Assembly (NCBI GenBank): GCA_964304625.1
Contig: OZ199840.1
Location: forward strand, 10,044,001 to 10,108,000
Direction of reading: 5' to 3'
From: Kudoa neothunni
Taxonomy: Eukaryota > Cnidaria
DNA length: 64,000 nucleotides
Part shown: positions 1 through 11,368 of the stretch, one piece after another
How positions within the stretch are numbered: the stretch's first letter is position 1
Layout: every line of letters begins with the position of its first letter
The notes under the pieces: model-generated
What the model was told of the DNA's origin: nothing
Seen by the model: the letters and a program-made list of their open reading frames with translations, nothing else
Databases searched by the model: none
Position numbers and translations under genes: made by a program

Positions 1-372
1 TGATGGAAAATTTTAACTTTTAGTTTTTTTTCTGAATGGAGAAATTCTACGATTACGTTAATTTAATTAACACCTTAAAACCTGTAAATTTTATTTTTCT
101 ATTTTAGTGGATGCATTTGAAAATTTGTCATTATTTTTGCAATGTGATGATTTAGAATAACAAAATTATGCGCGCACTTTCCGTTCAAATATAAATAGAG
201 GTATTGAAGGAAATCAATGAGTAGTTTTAAGTTTATTTTACAAATTATTGACCAATAATATAATGAACTTAAGTTTATGAGCAATTTAATTAACGAATAA
301 ATTTCGTTTATTTATTAAACAAAATCATTAAGTGATTTAAATAAGACATTCAGTTCTTTTCAAAATCTTTCG
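1..372 (-). repeat. Dispersed repeat R1, truncated copy
   Basis: Reverse-complement match to about 26140-26510 and 6770-6990. It runs off the left edge of the window. The small reading frames in it are also present in the other copies and reflect repeat homology, not a gene. No transposase is visible, so the class is unknown. Confidence 0.75.
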
Positions 373-429
373 ATAAAAATAAATTTTCGCCTATTTTCTT
401 CTAAATCTATATCTTTTTCTATTATTTGT

Positions 430-740
430 CTCCAGCAAACAGTGATTCACGCAGTTCCCGAACCCGGCCAAAAAAAACGTTTCGGGTAACATTTTAATGA
501 AATTTAAATAATTCGGGATACAACAAAAATACGACATTGACAATAAATTATATTGACGTTGGTGCTGTGCCACCAAATTTTTTAACTGAACGTCGGGATT
601 GATACTATCCTTCACAGAAAGAATCATAATTTAATGTTCGCTAATCCAAATCGTTGAAAGTGTTACTTAAAATTTTTTGGTTATTTTTCAACTATAGGTT
701 AATTTGAAACTTTATATATTTTTTGAATGTTATTAAGAAA
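430..740 (+). repeat. Dispersed repeat R2, left part (split by MULE)
   Basis: Aligns in the same orientation to about 23290-23600 and in reverse orientation to 32600-32850 and 60840-61110. The match resumes at 3801 after the MULE insertion and ends near 3860 with a CCCGCTAG-type end. Confidence 0.65.
732..740. repeat. 9-bp target-site duplication (left) of MULE
   Basis: ATTAAGAAA is repeated exactly at 3801-3809, directly outside the inverted repeats of the MULE. A 9-bp duplication is normal for Mutator-like elements. Confidence 0.85.
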
Positions 741-1129
741 GGCAGTGTCTATTTTGCCGGACGCGCTTTTTCTCTTAAAATAATAATTCAATCGCTACAA
801 TTTTTTCCAAAAAATATCTTTTATAAATGCAGAATATAAATTTAGTTTCATTAATTTAGAGACGAATTTTAACATAGCTAATTTGTATCCATAATATCCA
901 AATGAAAATACAGTAAAGTAAAATTATTTGGCCAATTCGTATTTAAAATTTTTATAATTAGGTAAATGTTTTTATCAGATGATTGATACACAACTAAAAT
1001 TTAATAAAATGTTGAGTATTCTACTTTAAATAGTAAATGTTTGAAATTATCTTGTATTGCAACGCCAAATAATTGGGATTGTTTAACTTCCACATAAAAT
1101 TATATTTGAATATGATATATCGATATTGG

Positions 1130-1178
1130 TGTTGTTATTATTACTATTACTACTACTATCATCATTACCATAATCATA
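1130..1178. repeat. Degenerate ATT/ACT trinucleotide microsatellite
   Basis: Runs of TTATTACTATTACTAC-type triplets. They create a spurious tyrosine/histidine-rich reading frame. Confidence 0.7.
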
Positions 1179-1550
1179 ATTTTCTTTTTTTTTCTCAAAC
1201 CAATAACTGTTTGAAATACACCTTTTGGTCTACCTCTCAATTTCACTACTGTTGGCAGCTTAATTCCTATAATTTTATGAATTTAGCAAAATGGACAAAA
1301 GATACACACCCTTCAAAGATGGATTTTTAGTTGTGGTATCATATAAAATATTCGGGATCTCCATATCAATTATTGATGACGGAACATTATCATTAACTGC
1401 TTCTAGTATATCCTCATTCTCTAATCGTGATTCCTCAGTAACTAAACACGAAATAAAAATTCTACTAAAGACAATATCATTAATTACATGTTGGGATTGA
1501 AATCTCTTGATTGTTTATGATGACAGATTCAGACATTAACTTGAACTAAA

Positions 1551-2678
1551 TTAAGTTGATATATGAATAGTGGAAAAAATAGTCACCTTATCCAGAGAAT
1601 CCCCATTGGAAATAAGAGAGATTAATTCACCTAAAATCTTTTTTAATGAATCATATTGACTCCCTGTTTTTTCAGACCCTAGCGAAGCTATTTTCTTACA
1701 AAGAATTTCTAACTCCCTGTATCGTTTTAAAGCAGAATTCGGAACAGGGAACTGACTCGAAATTTCTGTAATACTTGGTTGCACACAACACGAAGGATTT
1801 TGAAGATATAAATTCATGTTCATTATTTTTCTAGCGTAAATAATATACCTACATGGTAACTCCATACTTACGTAGAAACATCATGTACAACTCTTGGGAT
1901 CAGGATTGGCATAGGATTCGATATGATTATTTATTTCATCCTGCATAATATTATACGCATATGAAGTCAACAATGTTTTATATTGTTTGTTAATGTCTGA
2001 ATTTAATTTCTCAACAGTTTGGGTTATCCACACTCTAACTGCTTTACTCTCACGCTCAGTCCTCATACTTGATAAATAAACAAGCAGATCGCTAAAAAAG
2101 ACTTCAATTGTTGAGAATTTTTTTATGATTTGTTTAATTTTAGAATTTATGCATTCTAATCGATTATTTGTTCTATTTAAAAAAGTACCCTTTAGGTTCA
2201 TGTATGCCGGGCACCATTCATGTTTGATTGGATCCCAAGATTTATTATAATAAGTAATGATTTTTTTGTTACATGTCTTATTTAACGATTCATGGTAATT
2301 TTCATAAATTTTTGGATTGGTATAGCAAAGCTTTTGAATCAACTCTAAGGCAGTTTTTCTTTCGGCTTTGTTTATTCCCATTCTTAATGTAGAGATTTCT
2401 CTCCCAAATGTTCTTAAGACATGGTACAGGCATAAGTTTGTACTTTCGTTAGGAAATACAGATCTTTTAAAGTTTCTTTCAATCATGTCTTTATCCATAA
2501 TGAAACAAACTGTTTTGGTTGACATTTCCTCATTATGTTTTAAGTAGAGATTGACATAACTAGGTAACAGTCACGGTACTCTCCTCAAATAAAAGAGCAA
2601 TAGCTCTTGTTTGACTTTGCCCAAAGTCAAATAAATAAACAGGCGCATATACAATGACATTCGATTATTGATTAATAC

Positions 2679-2709
<31 letters not shown>

Positions 2710-3540
2710 CCATAAATACTAGTTCGGGAAATTATCTAATAACGTTTTTCATATAAAGGTCTTGGAAAAATATTCCAGTCATTTCATTGGAGTTATTGTG
2801 CAATATTTCGATAGTTGCATTTGAGTGAGAATTTTTTATTGAATTAAACAATTCCGAAATATCCGACGAAACATTTTTTTAGTGTTTGGATATAATTATG
2901 GATTTGCTTCAACGAAACCTTTTTTTGTGATTGGTTCATGATTTCTGCTTGTACTCTTTTTAAATTTCCATCATAAAAATGAACATTTTTTATAAGATTC
3001 TTGCTTTCTTCATCTAATTTTCTATTCATTGGTAAAAAAATCCCTAAAATGCTCATTTCTGTTGCAGCTGTGAGTAAGATCCAATTTTCTAATAACTAAC
3101 ATATTCATGTTTTTAGGAACTCGCAGTGTAATGAAGAAATTGCAACCACTTTTATGGCTGTTGATTTTTCTCTTCCCAGCACTTTTAGATTGTATCTGAA
3201 TTCAAATTAATTACATCAATTTTTATATAGATAATTACATTTTTACCACCATGAACACAACAAAAAGTGGCTTCATAATAAACAAGATCAGAGTTCATGT
3301 CTCTATCAAATTTTTTTAGGGCAGTTGAGATTTTTCTAGAGTTTCGGATCCAGTAACAAAAGTTGTTCCGCTTTGAGTACTTATCCATGAATTCTTTAGC
3401 CTTTTCAAAGTTTGTAAATGCATTTCCGACCATAGGTTCAGATGTAATATCCTGAATTAGTAGTGTTTGATCAGACTCTCCTTCCCATAGTGATTCTAAA
3501 TCGCGACTATCAAAGTTACAACCGCACGCTAGAGGGTATT
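1551..3540 (-). pseudogene. ZSWIM1/3-like MULE transposase, broken
   Basis: Read on the minus strand. 3433-3185 encodes a FAR1-like N-terminal segment (F..AKEFMDKYSKRNN, then EATFCCVHGGK). 3056-2844 encodes a helical linker. About 2660-1881 encodes the MULE core, with YLFDFGQSQTRAIALLFEES followed by CFIMDKDMIERNF and LCLYHVLRTFGR, as in ZSWIM1/ZSWIM3 proteins. 1865-1551 continues with the SWIM finger (ELPCRYIIYARK). It is inactivated by at least one frameshift near 2600, an (AT)n tract at 2680-2704 inside the gene, and a TGA at about 1878-1880. The TGA falls between the paired cysteines of the SWIM finger, whose final CxH has become CRY. It lies wholly between the inverted repeats at 741 and 3800, so it is the element's own transposase. 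Confidence 0.75.
2682..2704. repeat. (AT)n microsatellite
   Basis: A pure TA/AT dinucleotide run within the transposase relic. Confidence 0.9.
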
Positions 3541-3800
3541 TTACTCGTTTATGCTGCTATAACATAAAATTAGATTAATTATATAAATAATACAGATTTA
3601 TAAAAATTTGATGTCATTTATAATGATACTTATGAATGAGTTTAAAATATCCTCGATGTATTTTGATACCTAATTATTAGTTAAAAGATAAATTAAATTA
3701 AATTTATATTCTGCATTTATAAAAGATATTTTTTGGAAAAAATTGTAGTGATTGAATTATTATTTTAAGAGAACAAGTGCGTCCGAAAATAGACACAGCC

Positions 3801-3930
3801 ATTAAGAAATGTCTCTATGCGAAATCTCCCCCAGGCTACGTTGGACAGTTCCCGCTAGTATATATAGAGCTGAAGTGTCCGTGTGTGTGTATTTGCGGAA
3901 GTACGCATGTGCCATGGAGAAACATTCTTT
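3801..3930 (+). repeat. R2 right end plus start of an adjacent R2-like copy
   Basis: 3801-3860 completes the R2 copy interrupted by the MULE. From about 3860 the sequence GAGCTGAAGTGTCCGTGTG matches the opposite (5') end of R2, as if two copies abut head to tail. The GT-rich run resembles 22510, 32150 and, reversed, 33540 and 61865. Confidence 0.55.
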
Positions 3931-4364
3931 AAATACAAGCTTTTCGTAAACATTTAGAAGGATGATACTATTAAAAAATTCTTAATTTAATCAGAAGTAC
4001 AAATATAATCAACACCGCAGTAAGAAATATGGAAGTTTTTGGTTGTTTATTCAAATAACAAATTAGAAAACACCTGCGTAATATTAATGTTTGTTTACTT
4101 CAGAGTGATAATCAAATTAAACGAACTTTTACTCACCATATACTAAGAGAATCTGTTAATTTTGGTATTGAGTGTTTCAAAAATGCTACCTACATAAGCC
4201 TGTTTGGAATAATTTTATGACAAATAATACTATTAACGTTACATTTACAAGAGTTTCTGTATTCCCTTAAAATTTGTAGCATATTGCATTTTTCTAAAAT
4301 GTAGATTCATTTTAAATAACTATACACACATTTTAAGCAAAAAAACTTATGATAGTTTTAAATA
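3931..4364. other. AT-rich intergenic, nothing recognised
   Basis: No coding signature, repeat boundary or RNA gene was recognised here. Confidence 0.5.
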
Positions 4365-4903
4365 AAACACATAATTTGAGATTAAAGTTGTTGTCATCGG
4401 AGGAATAATTTGGTAGTTCTAGAAGCATTCTAAAAACGACTTAAGGTGTATGTAGAGTTTTAAAATAGTTGAATTTTTTGTGATATCTTAAATGAAAATT
4501 ATGCTCCATTGGAATTCTCGAGATGTGAAAATTTCTTTTTATCAAATATATCCATTGAGATTGAAACTATATTCGTCTTTTCGATAAGTTTTTACTCATT
4601 TTTTGGCTTACCTGAACTTTATTGCAAAGCAGCTGCCATAATTAATTCGATAAGTTTCTATAATTGACAAGATAATTTTTTAAATAATGTTTAATTTCTT
4701 TGTAACCTAATTATTCCTTACCACCAGACAAAGGTTAATATTCAAGCCAATATATAATTTTCTTTTCGCTAATAATAATTCATTATGATATAAAAGTTGC
4801 ATAAAAATATGCACCACTGCATTCTATATGTTATTTAAGAATTTATATTCACGATTACTTTTGCAAAAAATACAGTCCCTGTTAATACGTGTCATTTAAG
4901 TTA

Positions 4904-6274
4904 TAGGATTTCCCGATCTAAGTCGGCGTTTTTGCAATCAAGTTATAGGTTTCAACGCACATTCTCGATTAACGCTGCGCATTGATTTTGAACAAATTTT
5001 TGTTAATTTAATTGAATTTAAATATGTGCGAAGTTTCTAGTGACTCAGAATGTATAGTTGCAGAGCAATTCGATACGGCTAGATCGACATCCAATACGCA
5101 ACCTAAAAGGAAACAAAGAAAAATCATCCCTGCCGATTATGGGAGCAAATGTGCAATTTTTGCTTGAATGGAAAAAACGGATAGTTATATCGCTTCGAAA
5201 ATGAGGTTACTAAGATCCATGCTTTGGTCGATATTGTCTAAATTTAGAAACAACGACACTCTTGATCCAAAATCCAGAGGGGAGACAAACGATCACTTCT
5301 TTCGATTGATCAGAAAGAAAAAAATAATCAGTTGGGTTGACGAAAACTCATTAATCTCTTTAAAAGAATTAAAACAAAAGATCCAGGACGAATTTGGAGT
5401 TACCGTATCCCTCAGTACAGTCGATAGAGTAATCGGAGAATTCCATTACACTCTCAAGTCTGTTGTAAGGATTCCTGGAAAAAGGAATTGTTCTACAACA
5501 ATAGAAAAGCGGTTCCAATATGCGGAAATGTTTCGGGAATTAGAAATCACGTCAATGCATGAAAGACTGATATTTTTGGACGAAGTGGGATTTTCTGTAG
5601 TTACTCGACCCAAGAGAGGACGCTCATTGAGAGGCAAGTCAGCGTATTGTCTTGTGTCGGCCGCTAGAAGTAGGAACATTTCTGTGGTTGCTGCAGTCAA
5701 TAAAAATCAAGTAATTTTATAATAAAATACATGATAAGGCGGTAACCGGCGAAGACTTTTAAAGATTGCTTGCTGGAGCTTAAAATTAGCTGTTTTAATA
5801 ATGGGATCCTTGATCCAATATTTATTATGGATAACGCAAAAATCCATCACTACAGGGGTCTTCAGGACATAATTGATGCGGAAAATTTAGCCGTAAAATG
5901 ACTGCCTCCATATTCACTCTTTCTCAACCCTATTGAGTACTTTTTCTCTGTCTGGAAAAACTTAGTAATAGGGAGACAGTGTAAAGATGAGAAAGAGCTG
6001 AAATTAGCTATTTTTGAATGTTTCGACGAAATAACACATACATATTGTGATGGGTTCTATCGAAAAAATGCTTGGCTATATCACAAGATCTTCTCGAAGA
6101 TAGGTAATATTAGAATAAATAACAGTGATGATAGTAATTGTGGGGTTGAGAGTTAAAGTGTACTTTTTTGCGAGTTATTAAATGAATGTGTTTGATTAAA
6201 TTGCGACGCGCCGAGTTTGATTGTAAATTGCCGCGTTTGATTGCAAAAGTGCCGAGTTAGATCGGGAAATCCTA
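4904..6274 (+). mobile_element. IS630/Tc1-mariner-superfamily transposon
   Basis: A 1371-bp element bounded by TA dinucleotides (4902-4903 and 6275-6276). Terminal inverted repeats are about 38 bp with three mismatches, starting TAGGATTTCCCGATCTAA. The uninterrupted R1 copy near 25635 reads straight across the junction with a single TA, which confirms the boundaries and the TA target duplication. It carries one damaged transposase gene. Confidence 0.9.
5024..6156 (+). pseudogene. IS630-like DDE transposase, broken
   Basis: A short N-terminal segment from ATG 5024 ends at a TGA (5165-5167). The next frame (5168-5722) contains a helix-turn-helix region (LISLKELKQKIQDEF...STVDRVI) and the first catalytic aspartate in LIFLDEVGFS. 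After small frameshifts near 5721 and 5758 the frame resumes with FIMDNAKIHH (second aspartate). After a TGA at about 5899 it continues with LPPYSLFLNPIEYF, where the final glutamate of the DDE triad is kept. The frame closes at TAA 6154-6156. All catalytic residues survive, but at least two frameshifts and two stops disable it. The arrangement is that of eukaryotic IS630-type transposases. Confidence 0.8.
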
Positions 6275-7017
6275 TAATAAGAAATTATTGGTCTATTCGA
6301 CCTAACCAATATTTTCACAAAGTTTTCGTTAATCTAAGAATAGTTAAATACAAAGAAATTTTTTTTGGCATTAAAACAGTAAGTTTATTTTTAAAAGGGC
6401 GCACTCCTTTGAGAAAAACAGTTGATATTTAAGCATTACTGTAATTCTTCAACCCAAAAGCACCTTTACATTTTAGATTTAATCGTATTTTGATAATTTA
6501 ATTTGTATATTTTCGAACCATTCAGTATTTTTGGTAAAAAGCAAGGTTTCATTTATTTAAAAATCGGGAAATTACGTTAAAATAGTGAATACGTAAGTTA
6601 CCATTCACTGATTATTAAAACTTCATTAACTTCCTTTATAAAATTGCAAAAGAGGAGTAACAATTAATAATTTTTTTCCCGACGCAACTCATGTCGATTT
6701 ACTTTTTTTATCGTTTTTAGACTAATAATAAATTTTATAACTAGGAGGATAAATTTTTATCGCAAAATTTTGAAGAGAACTGAAAGTCCTATTTGTGTTA
6801 ATGATTTTGTTCAATACCTTGTAAAATAAAGTTAAAACTACTCATTGATTTCCTTCAATACTTCTATTAATATTTGAATGGAAATTTCAAGCATAATTTT
6901 GTTTTTCTAAATCATCACATTGCAAAAATAATGACAGACCTTAAAATGCTACAATTAAAACAGAAAAATAAAATTTACAGAGTTGAACGTGCTAATTTGA
7001 TTAAATCTTACATAGAA

Positions 7018-7217
7018 NNNNNNNNNNNNNNNNNNNNNNNNNNNNNNNNNNNNNNNNNNNNNNNNNNNNNNNNNNNNNNNNNNNNNNNNNNNNNNNNNNN
7101 NNNNNNNNNNNNNNNNNNNNNNNNNNNNNNNNNNNNNNNNNNNNNNNNNNNNNNNNNNNNNNNNNNNNNNNNNNNNNNNNNNNNNNNNNNNNNNNNNNNN
7201 NNNNNNNNNNNNNNNNN
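7018..7217. other. 200-bp run of N (assembly gap)
   Basis: Exactly 200 undetermined bases, probably a scaffold gap of arbitrary size. Repeat R1 lies on the left and the middle of a protein-coding exon on the right, so sequence is missing or joined wrongly. Confidence 0.99.
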
Positions 7218-8075
7218 AATTGCTGTGCCAATGGTGGCAGATGATAGTCTAATGCCATCAGCCAAATCTTCAGTTCCAGTTACTTCAGATACACAGCTTG
7301 CTGGTGCCGCTAACAGCGCAAACACATGTTCATCAAATCCCCTTTGCAGTTCCATAACATTTCCCGAGTATGATGCAGCAAATACATACAAAATTTTAGT
7401 CACAGCCATCGGAAAGTCTTCACAAAAAGAGCTTATCATAGAATCAAGTATTACAATTAATGCTTCAATTAATGTGTCTATCAAGAATTGTTTAAACCAA
7501 ACTTATATTAGGTGCACCACAATTAAACCCAACTGACTCCTCAAAATTGATATCAGTCGTCATTACACGTGATGGGAACAGTTTCATTGTAACCACCACA
7601 TATCCAGCCAGTATGAACGATAACTCTAAATGCAAATGGGAGTTACGTAACAGTAGTGTCAAATCTAATGCAGTAGTAAAATCTTGCATGGGAAGAAACA
7701 TCGACAGATGTACTGCTTTTGAGACCTGTAAAGAATTCAAAATAAATAATTTACCTGATGGAAATAACTATTATTTGACTGTTTACAGTGCTCAAGATGA
7801 TACAATTTTTGGCGGTGCTGATATACAACAAGGTATATTATTTGTTCACAATGTAATTTATGTTATATATCATAGGAGCAAAGAGTAGTTCAAGGTGAGC
7901 TTAGTAAAAATTTTTATTTTATTAATATTTTTTAGGAATAAAACCAAACTTATGTAAATATTCTTGAATGCTGATATTTGAATTAACTGTTTTTAGAATC
8001 ATTATTGCGTGCGTTGCTGTGGTCGTGGTCGCAGCGATAGTTGGAATCGTGTTATTGAAGAAGAAAAGAGATTAA
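7218..8075 (+). pseudogene. 3' fragment of cysteine-rich type I membrane protein (third paralogue)
   Basis: Homologous at high nucleotide identity to the last five exons of the gene at 48743-51740. Exons by comparison: <7218-7459, 7512-7832 (321 bp, same length as its counterpart), 7876-7894 (19 bp), 7936-7953 (18 bp) and 7997-8075. The last exon encodes the membrane helix IIIACVAVVVVAAIVGIVLL followed by KKKRD and a TAA stop. The 5' part is hidden by, or missing behind, the gap. The donor of the first exon, GT in the paralogue (51126-51127), reads AT at 7460-7461. No nearby GT restores the phase needed by the next exon, so read-through ends at 7534-7536. It is therefore probably a pseudogene, although every other splice site and the reading frame are intact. 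Confidence 0.7.
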
Positions 8076-8169
8076 ATTAATTTTCGTTAACTATGGTTTA
8101 TAGGCATTATTTATTAATAAAATTATCAAATGTTGTTTTATGAATTAATAAAAAATCTATCGACTAGAT

Positions 8170-11100
8170 CAAGGCTTCCCTATTGGGGATGCGAGAAACG
8201 GTTCTAGGGGTTCGGATAACAAATTTCGTATCTAGATCATTTTAACGGTTATAATTACAAGATTGTAAAGTAATGAAATATTTGGTATCAGAGATGTTAA
8301 AGAAAATGCCACCTAAAAAATTTTGTGAATGAAACATAACACCCAATGATTTCGCTGATGATTTTTTAAAAATAAAAATCTTATCAAATAATATTAAAAA
8401 TACTGTGGTGGAATTAACATTTTTTTAAACTTTTGGTGGTTGAGGTAATCGTGTAAAGATGTATATTTTTAACAAGAAATAATTTATTTTAAATTTCGGT
8501 TGAATACAGAAATTAACAAAAATTCAACTCGTGATACTAACTTATGCACTAAAGTAATTCCAAAATATAATATTTACATATACGTTATTCCAATAAGTAC
8601 AATATTTTGCATTTTTTTATTTGGAGAATATTACCCACAAAATCAAATCTAATAAAGTCGAAAAATGTAGTTTTATTTTTTTCTTAACAAGCATAAAATT
8701 AATCTGCATAAAAAACAGTTAATAATATGATTTTAAAAAAATAATTGTACAAATTTGTTAGGAAGAATACATAAATTCTTTTATGTTTGCACAAAACACC
8801 CTGAAAATATTAATAAACTAAAAAAATGTTTATACTTACAAAAAAGCTTTTACGCGTTATTTAATTAAATATGACTACTAAAAAAAGCATTTTTCTTCAT
8901 AATACACGAAAGTTTCAAAATATGGGTTCTGATAGTGCATTAAGCATTGAACTAACCAAAAAAATTAAACTAAAACATTCAAAATAATTAAATAGGATTG
9001 TAAAAAAATAAACAAAGTTTCGAAGTAAGAACGAACATAATGGAGATAACACGTGCTTTAAGTCTCTTTTTGTTACAAACTATAAATTTAGATGAGACCT
9101 TTGTGGTGGCACTATAGAGTCCATAATTTCTTGCTTTAAAAAACAAATACGAAAAAAAAATTTGATTAGTGAAGCTGTTCTTTAGATGCCACACTCTTCA
9201 TCATTACACTGTCAATTAGAGAATAAAATTCCCCAATCTTGCAAGATTTGCATGCTTTTGTGTAACATTTAATGACAGAAAATTAGTTAAATTTCAATTA
9301 ATATTTAATGATATGAAAAATTTATTACTTAAGACTCGTTAGCTGAATATTGTCAACCACGAATAAACAAACAATAAACAAATCCCATAATAAAACCACA
9401 AGTAACTAATGAGGTTATCAATGTTAATTAAATAGTAATAGATTGTGAATTAACTTTGGATAATTTGTATACTTCCTTAAATCGTAAGGGAGGTAACTGA
9501 TTCAAGAAGAATAAAATATTTAGTTTAAACATATTTTCAAATGAAGGATAAATACTAATTTTATACCTTCCTATTTTTAATCCTAAATTTTTTTCCAATA
9601 TGGCAAGCCATCAAAAAACTCGTCGATGGCGTTGGAAAACCACAATACGTTCTTTGTAATGTCGTTTATTCAAATTCCGACTTGAAGCCATCAAAGTTGC
9701 TTCAACATTTTGAGAGCAAACATGGTGGTAAAACATATAGGGAACGATATCCAGTCATTAGAAGTGAAGAGAGCGCGCTATGAATTAAAGGAACATTTCC
9801 TAAATTAGGGTTCATTTCCCTAGATAAATCCTTGCTTCTCGCTTCATTCAAAATAGCTTATGAAGTGGCAAGAGCAAAAAAACCCCACAATATTGCAGAT
9901 ACATTGGTAAAACCATGCATTTTAGAGGTAGCAAAGATTGTTTTGGGTGAAGAAGCAGCACAAAAACTCAGAGGGATACCACTATCCAACAATGTTATCC
10001 GCAATAAAACTGATGAGGTAAGCGCTGATATTCTTGATTAAATAGTTTTGGATATCAAAGCATCTCCAATGCAAATTTCGCTCCGGCTGGATGAGTCAAC
10101 GGATGTCGATAATTGTAGTCAGCTCAACACTTTCGTAAGATATGTGAAATCGACTTCAATTGAGGAAGACTTTTTATTTTTCAAGGCGTTGAACACAACA
10201 ATAACTGCAGTGGATATTTTTTAAATAGTTAGAGGCTTTTTTGACGCCAACGGAATTCCAATCATAGCTATTGGATCTATTTTGTACCAATGAGGCATTT
10301 GTCATGTTAGAAAATAAATCGAGCTTTGTTACTCACATAAAATGCCATGTTCTAGGCGTGATAATCACCCATTGTATTTTGCATTGCCAAGCTCTGATGT
10401 AAAAAAGTTTTCCGATTGGTCTAAAATCAGCAATGGATTATTGTATAAAAATAAAAAATTTAATGCGCGGAAGAGCTTTAAATCACAGACGTTTTAAAGC
10501 ATTTCGCAATGAATATAAAAATGTAGCTTCTGTTCTTATCTACCACACATAAGTAAGATGGTTGTCTCGAGGAAGTGTTTTAAGTCAGTTTTTTGACTTA
10601 AAGTATGAAATCGAAAAATTTTTATTGGATCAAAAGTCGGAGCTTGCTAATGTTTTTAAATTCCAAAATTTCTCAATAATGTAGGCATATCTCACTGATA
10701 TCATTCAACACTTGAACTAATTAAATTATTCGCATCAAGTAAAAGATATAAATATTATAAATGCTCTTGACAAGTTACGAGCATTTCGCGAAAAGCTAAC
10801 CTTATGGTTTGTCAGAATAAAAAATAAAAATTTTTGTAGTTTTCCATTATTAGAGGAAAATATCAACAATGAAACGGCTGTTTGAGTTAAGTATACTAGA
10901 GCACTTCTGGTGTCACGCCCTTAATAGTTATTCCAGTTTAGCGAAAAAAGCGCTAAAGATTTTAGTTCCATTTGCAGCTACGTGGTTATGTGAATCGGGG
11001 TTTTCAACCCTTTAAGACATAAAAAACATGTGTAGTAGCACGATAAAACCAGAAAATGACTTACGAATAGCACTATCCAACAAAAGTACTCGTTCCTATG

Positions 11101-11368
11101 TTTTAATTGCCAATAAAAAATCCCCACAAAGTCCAAAATGTAACTAACATTTTTAATTGTTTATTTTACAATTGTATTTTTTCCTATTAAATGGTTAAAA
11201 ATGTATATTCTTGCTATTGTCTACAAATTTATCGCGGTTATAGGAAATTTGTATGTGCGCATTTATTTTATATATTTCGAATTTTAATCAGTCTTAAAAA
11301 TACGGATATGGAAATTGCCGATACAGTTTCAGGGGTTCCCAAACCCAATACGAATAGGGAACCCCTTG
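8170..11368 (+). mobile_element. hAT transposon, degenerate
   Basis: The left end CAAGGCTTCCCTATT and the reversed right end CAAGGGGTTCCCTATT are imperfect hAT-style inverted repeats. They enclose a SCAND3/ZBED5-type transposase relic. I could not see a clean 8-bp target duplication, so the exact ends are tentative. It starts 95 bp after the membrane-protein fragment. Confidence 0.6.
9600..11150 (+). pseudogene. hAT transposase relic (SCAND3/ZBED5/GTF2IRD2 type)
   Basis: Near 9650 a BED-finger remnant reads VLCNVV...KPSKLLQHFESKHGG, with the second cysteine replaced by valine. From 9832 the frame gives YEVARAKKPHNIADTLVKP, then QISLRLDESTDVDNCSQL with the conserved DEST motif. Near 10980 the hAT C-terminal dimerisation region reads ATWLCESGFSTL then KPENDLRIALS. 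Stops (TAA at about 10039 and 10222, others later) and frameshifts break it in many places. It is an old copy, clearly non-functional. Confidence 0.8.

Larger units (their letters stand above)
741..3800 (-). mobile_element. MULE transposon with ~107-bp terminal inverted repeats
   Basis: A 3060-bp element with both ends visible. The left inverted repeat (741-848) and the right one (3693-3800, reversed) match almost perfectly, starting GGC(A/T)GTGTCTATTTT. The element is flanked by an exact 9-bp duplication and sits inside a copy of repeat R2. It carries a broken ZSWIM-type transposase on the minus strand. The good conservation of the ends compared with the damaged gene suggests a moderately recent insertion, possibly mobilised in trans. 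Confidence 0.85.
4365..7017 (+). repeat. Dispersed repeat R1, copy split by IS630-type element
   Basis: 4365-4903 and 6275-7017 together align along their length with 25147-26510. The second block lacks about 90 bp near 6800 relative to the other copies. The right edge is lost in the assembly gap. The intervening 4904-6274 is a later transposon insertion. Confidence 0.75.

Noticed and set aside
1073-1330. 85-codon frame rich in Tyr, His and Asn
   Set aside because: It is the translation of a degenerate ATT/ACT microsatellite inside the MULE.
7001-7484. Reading frames running through the N gap
   Set aside because: The gap translates as X, so the frames are artefacts.
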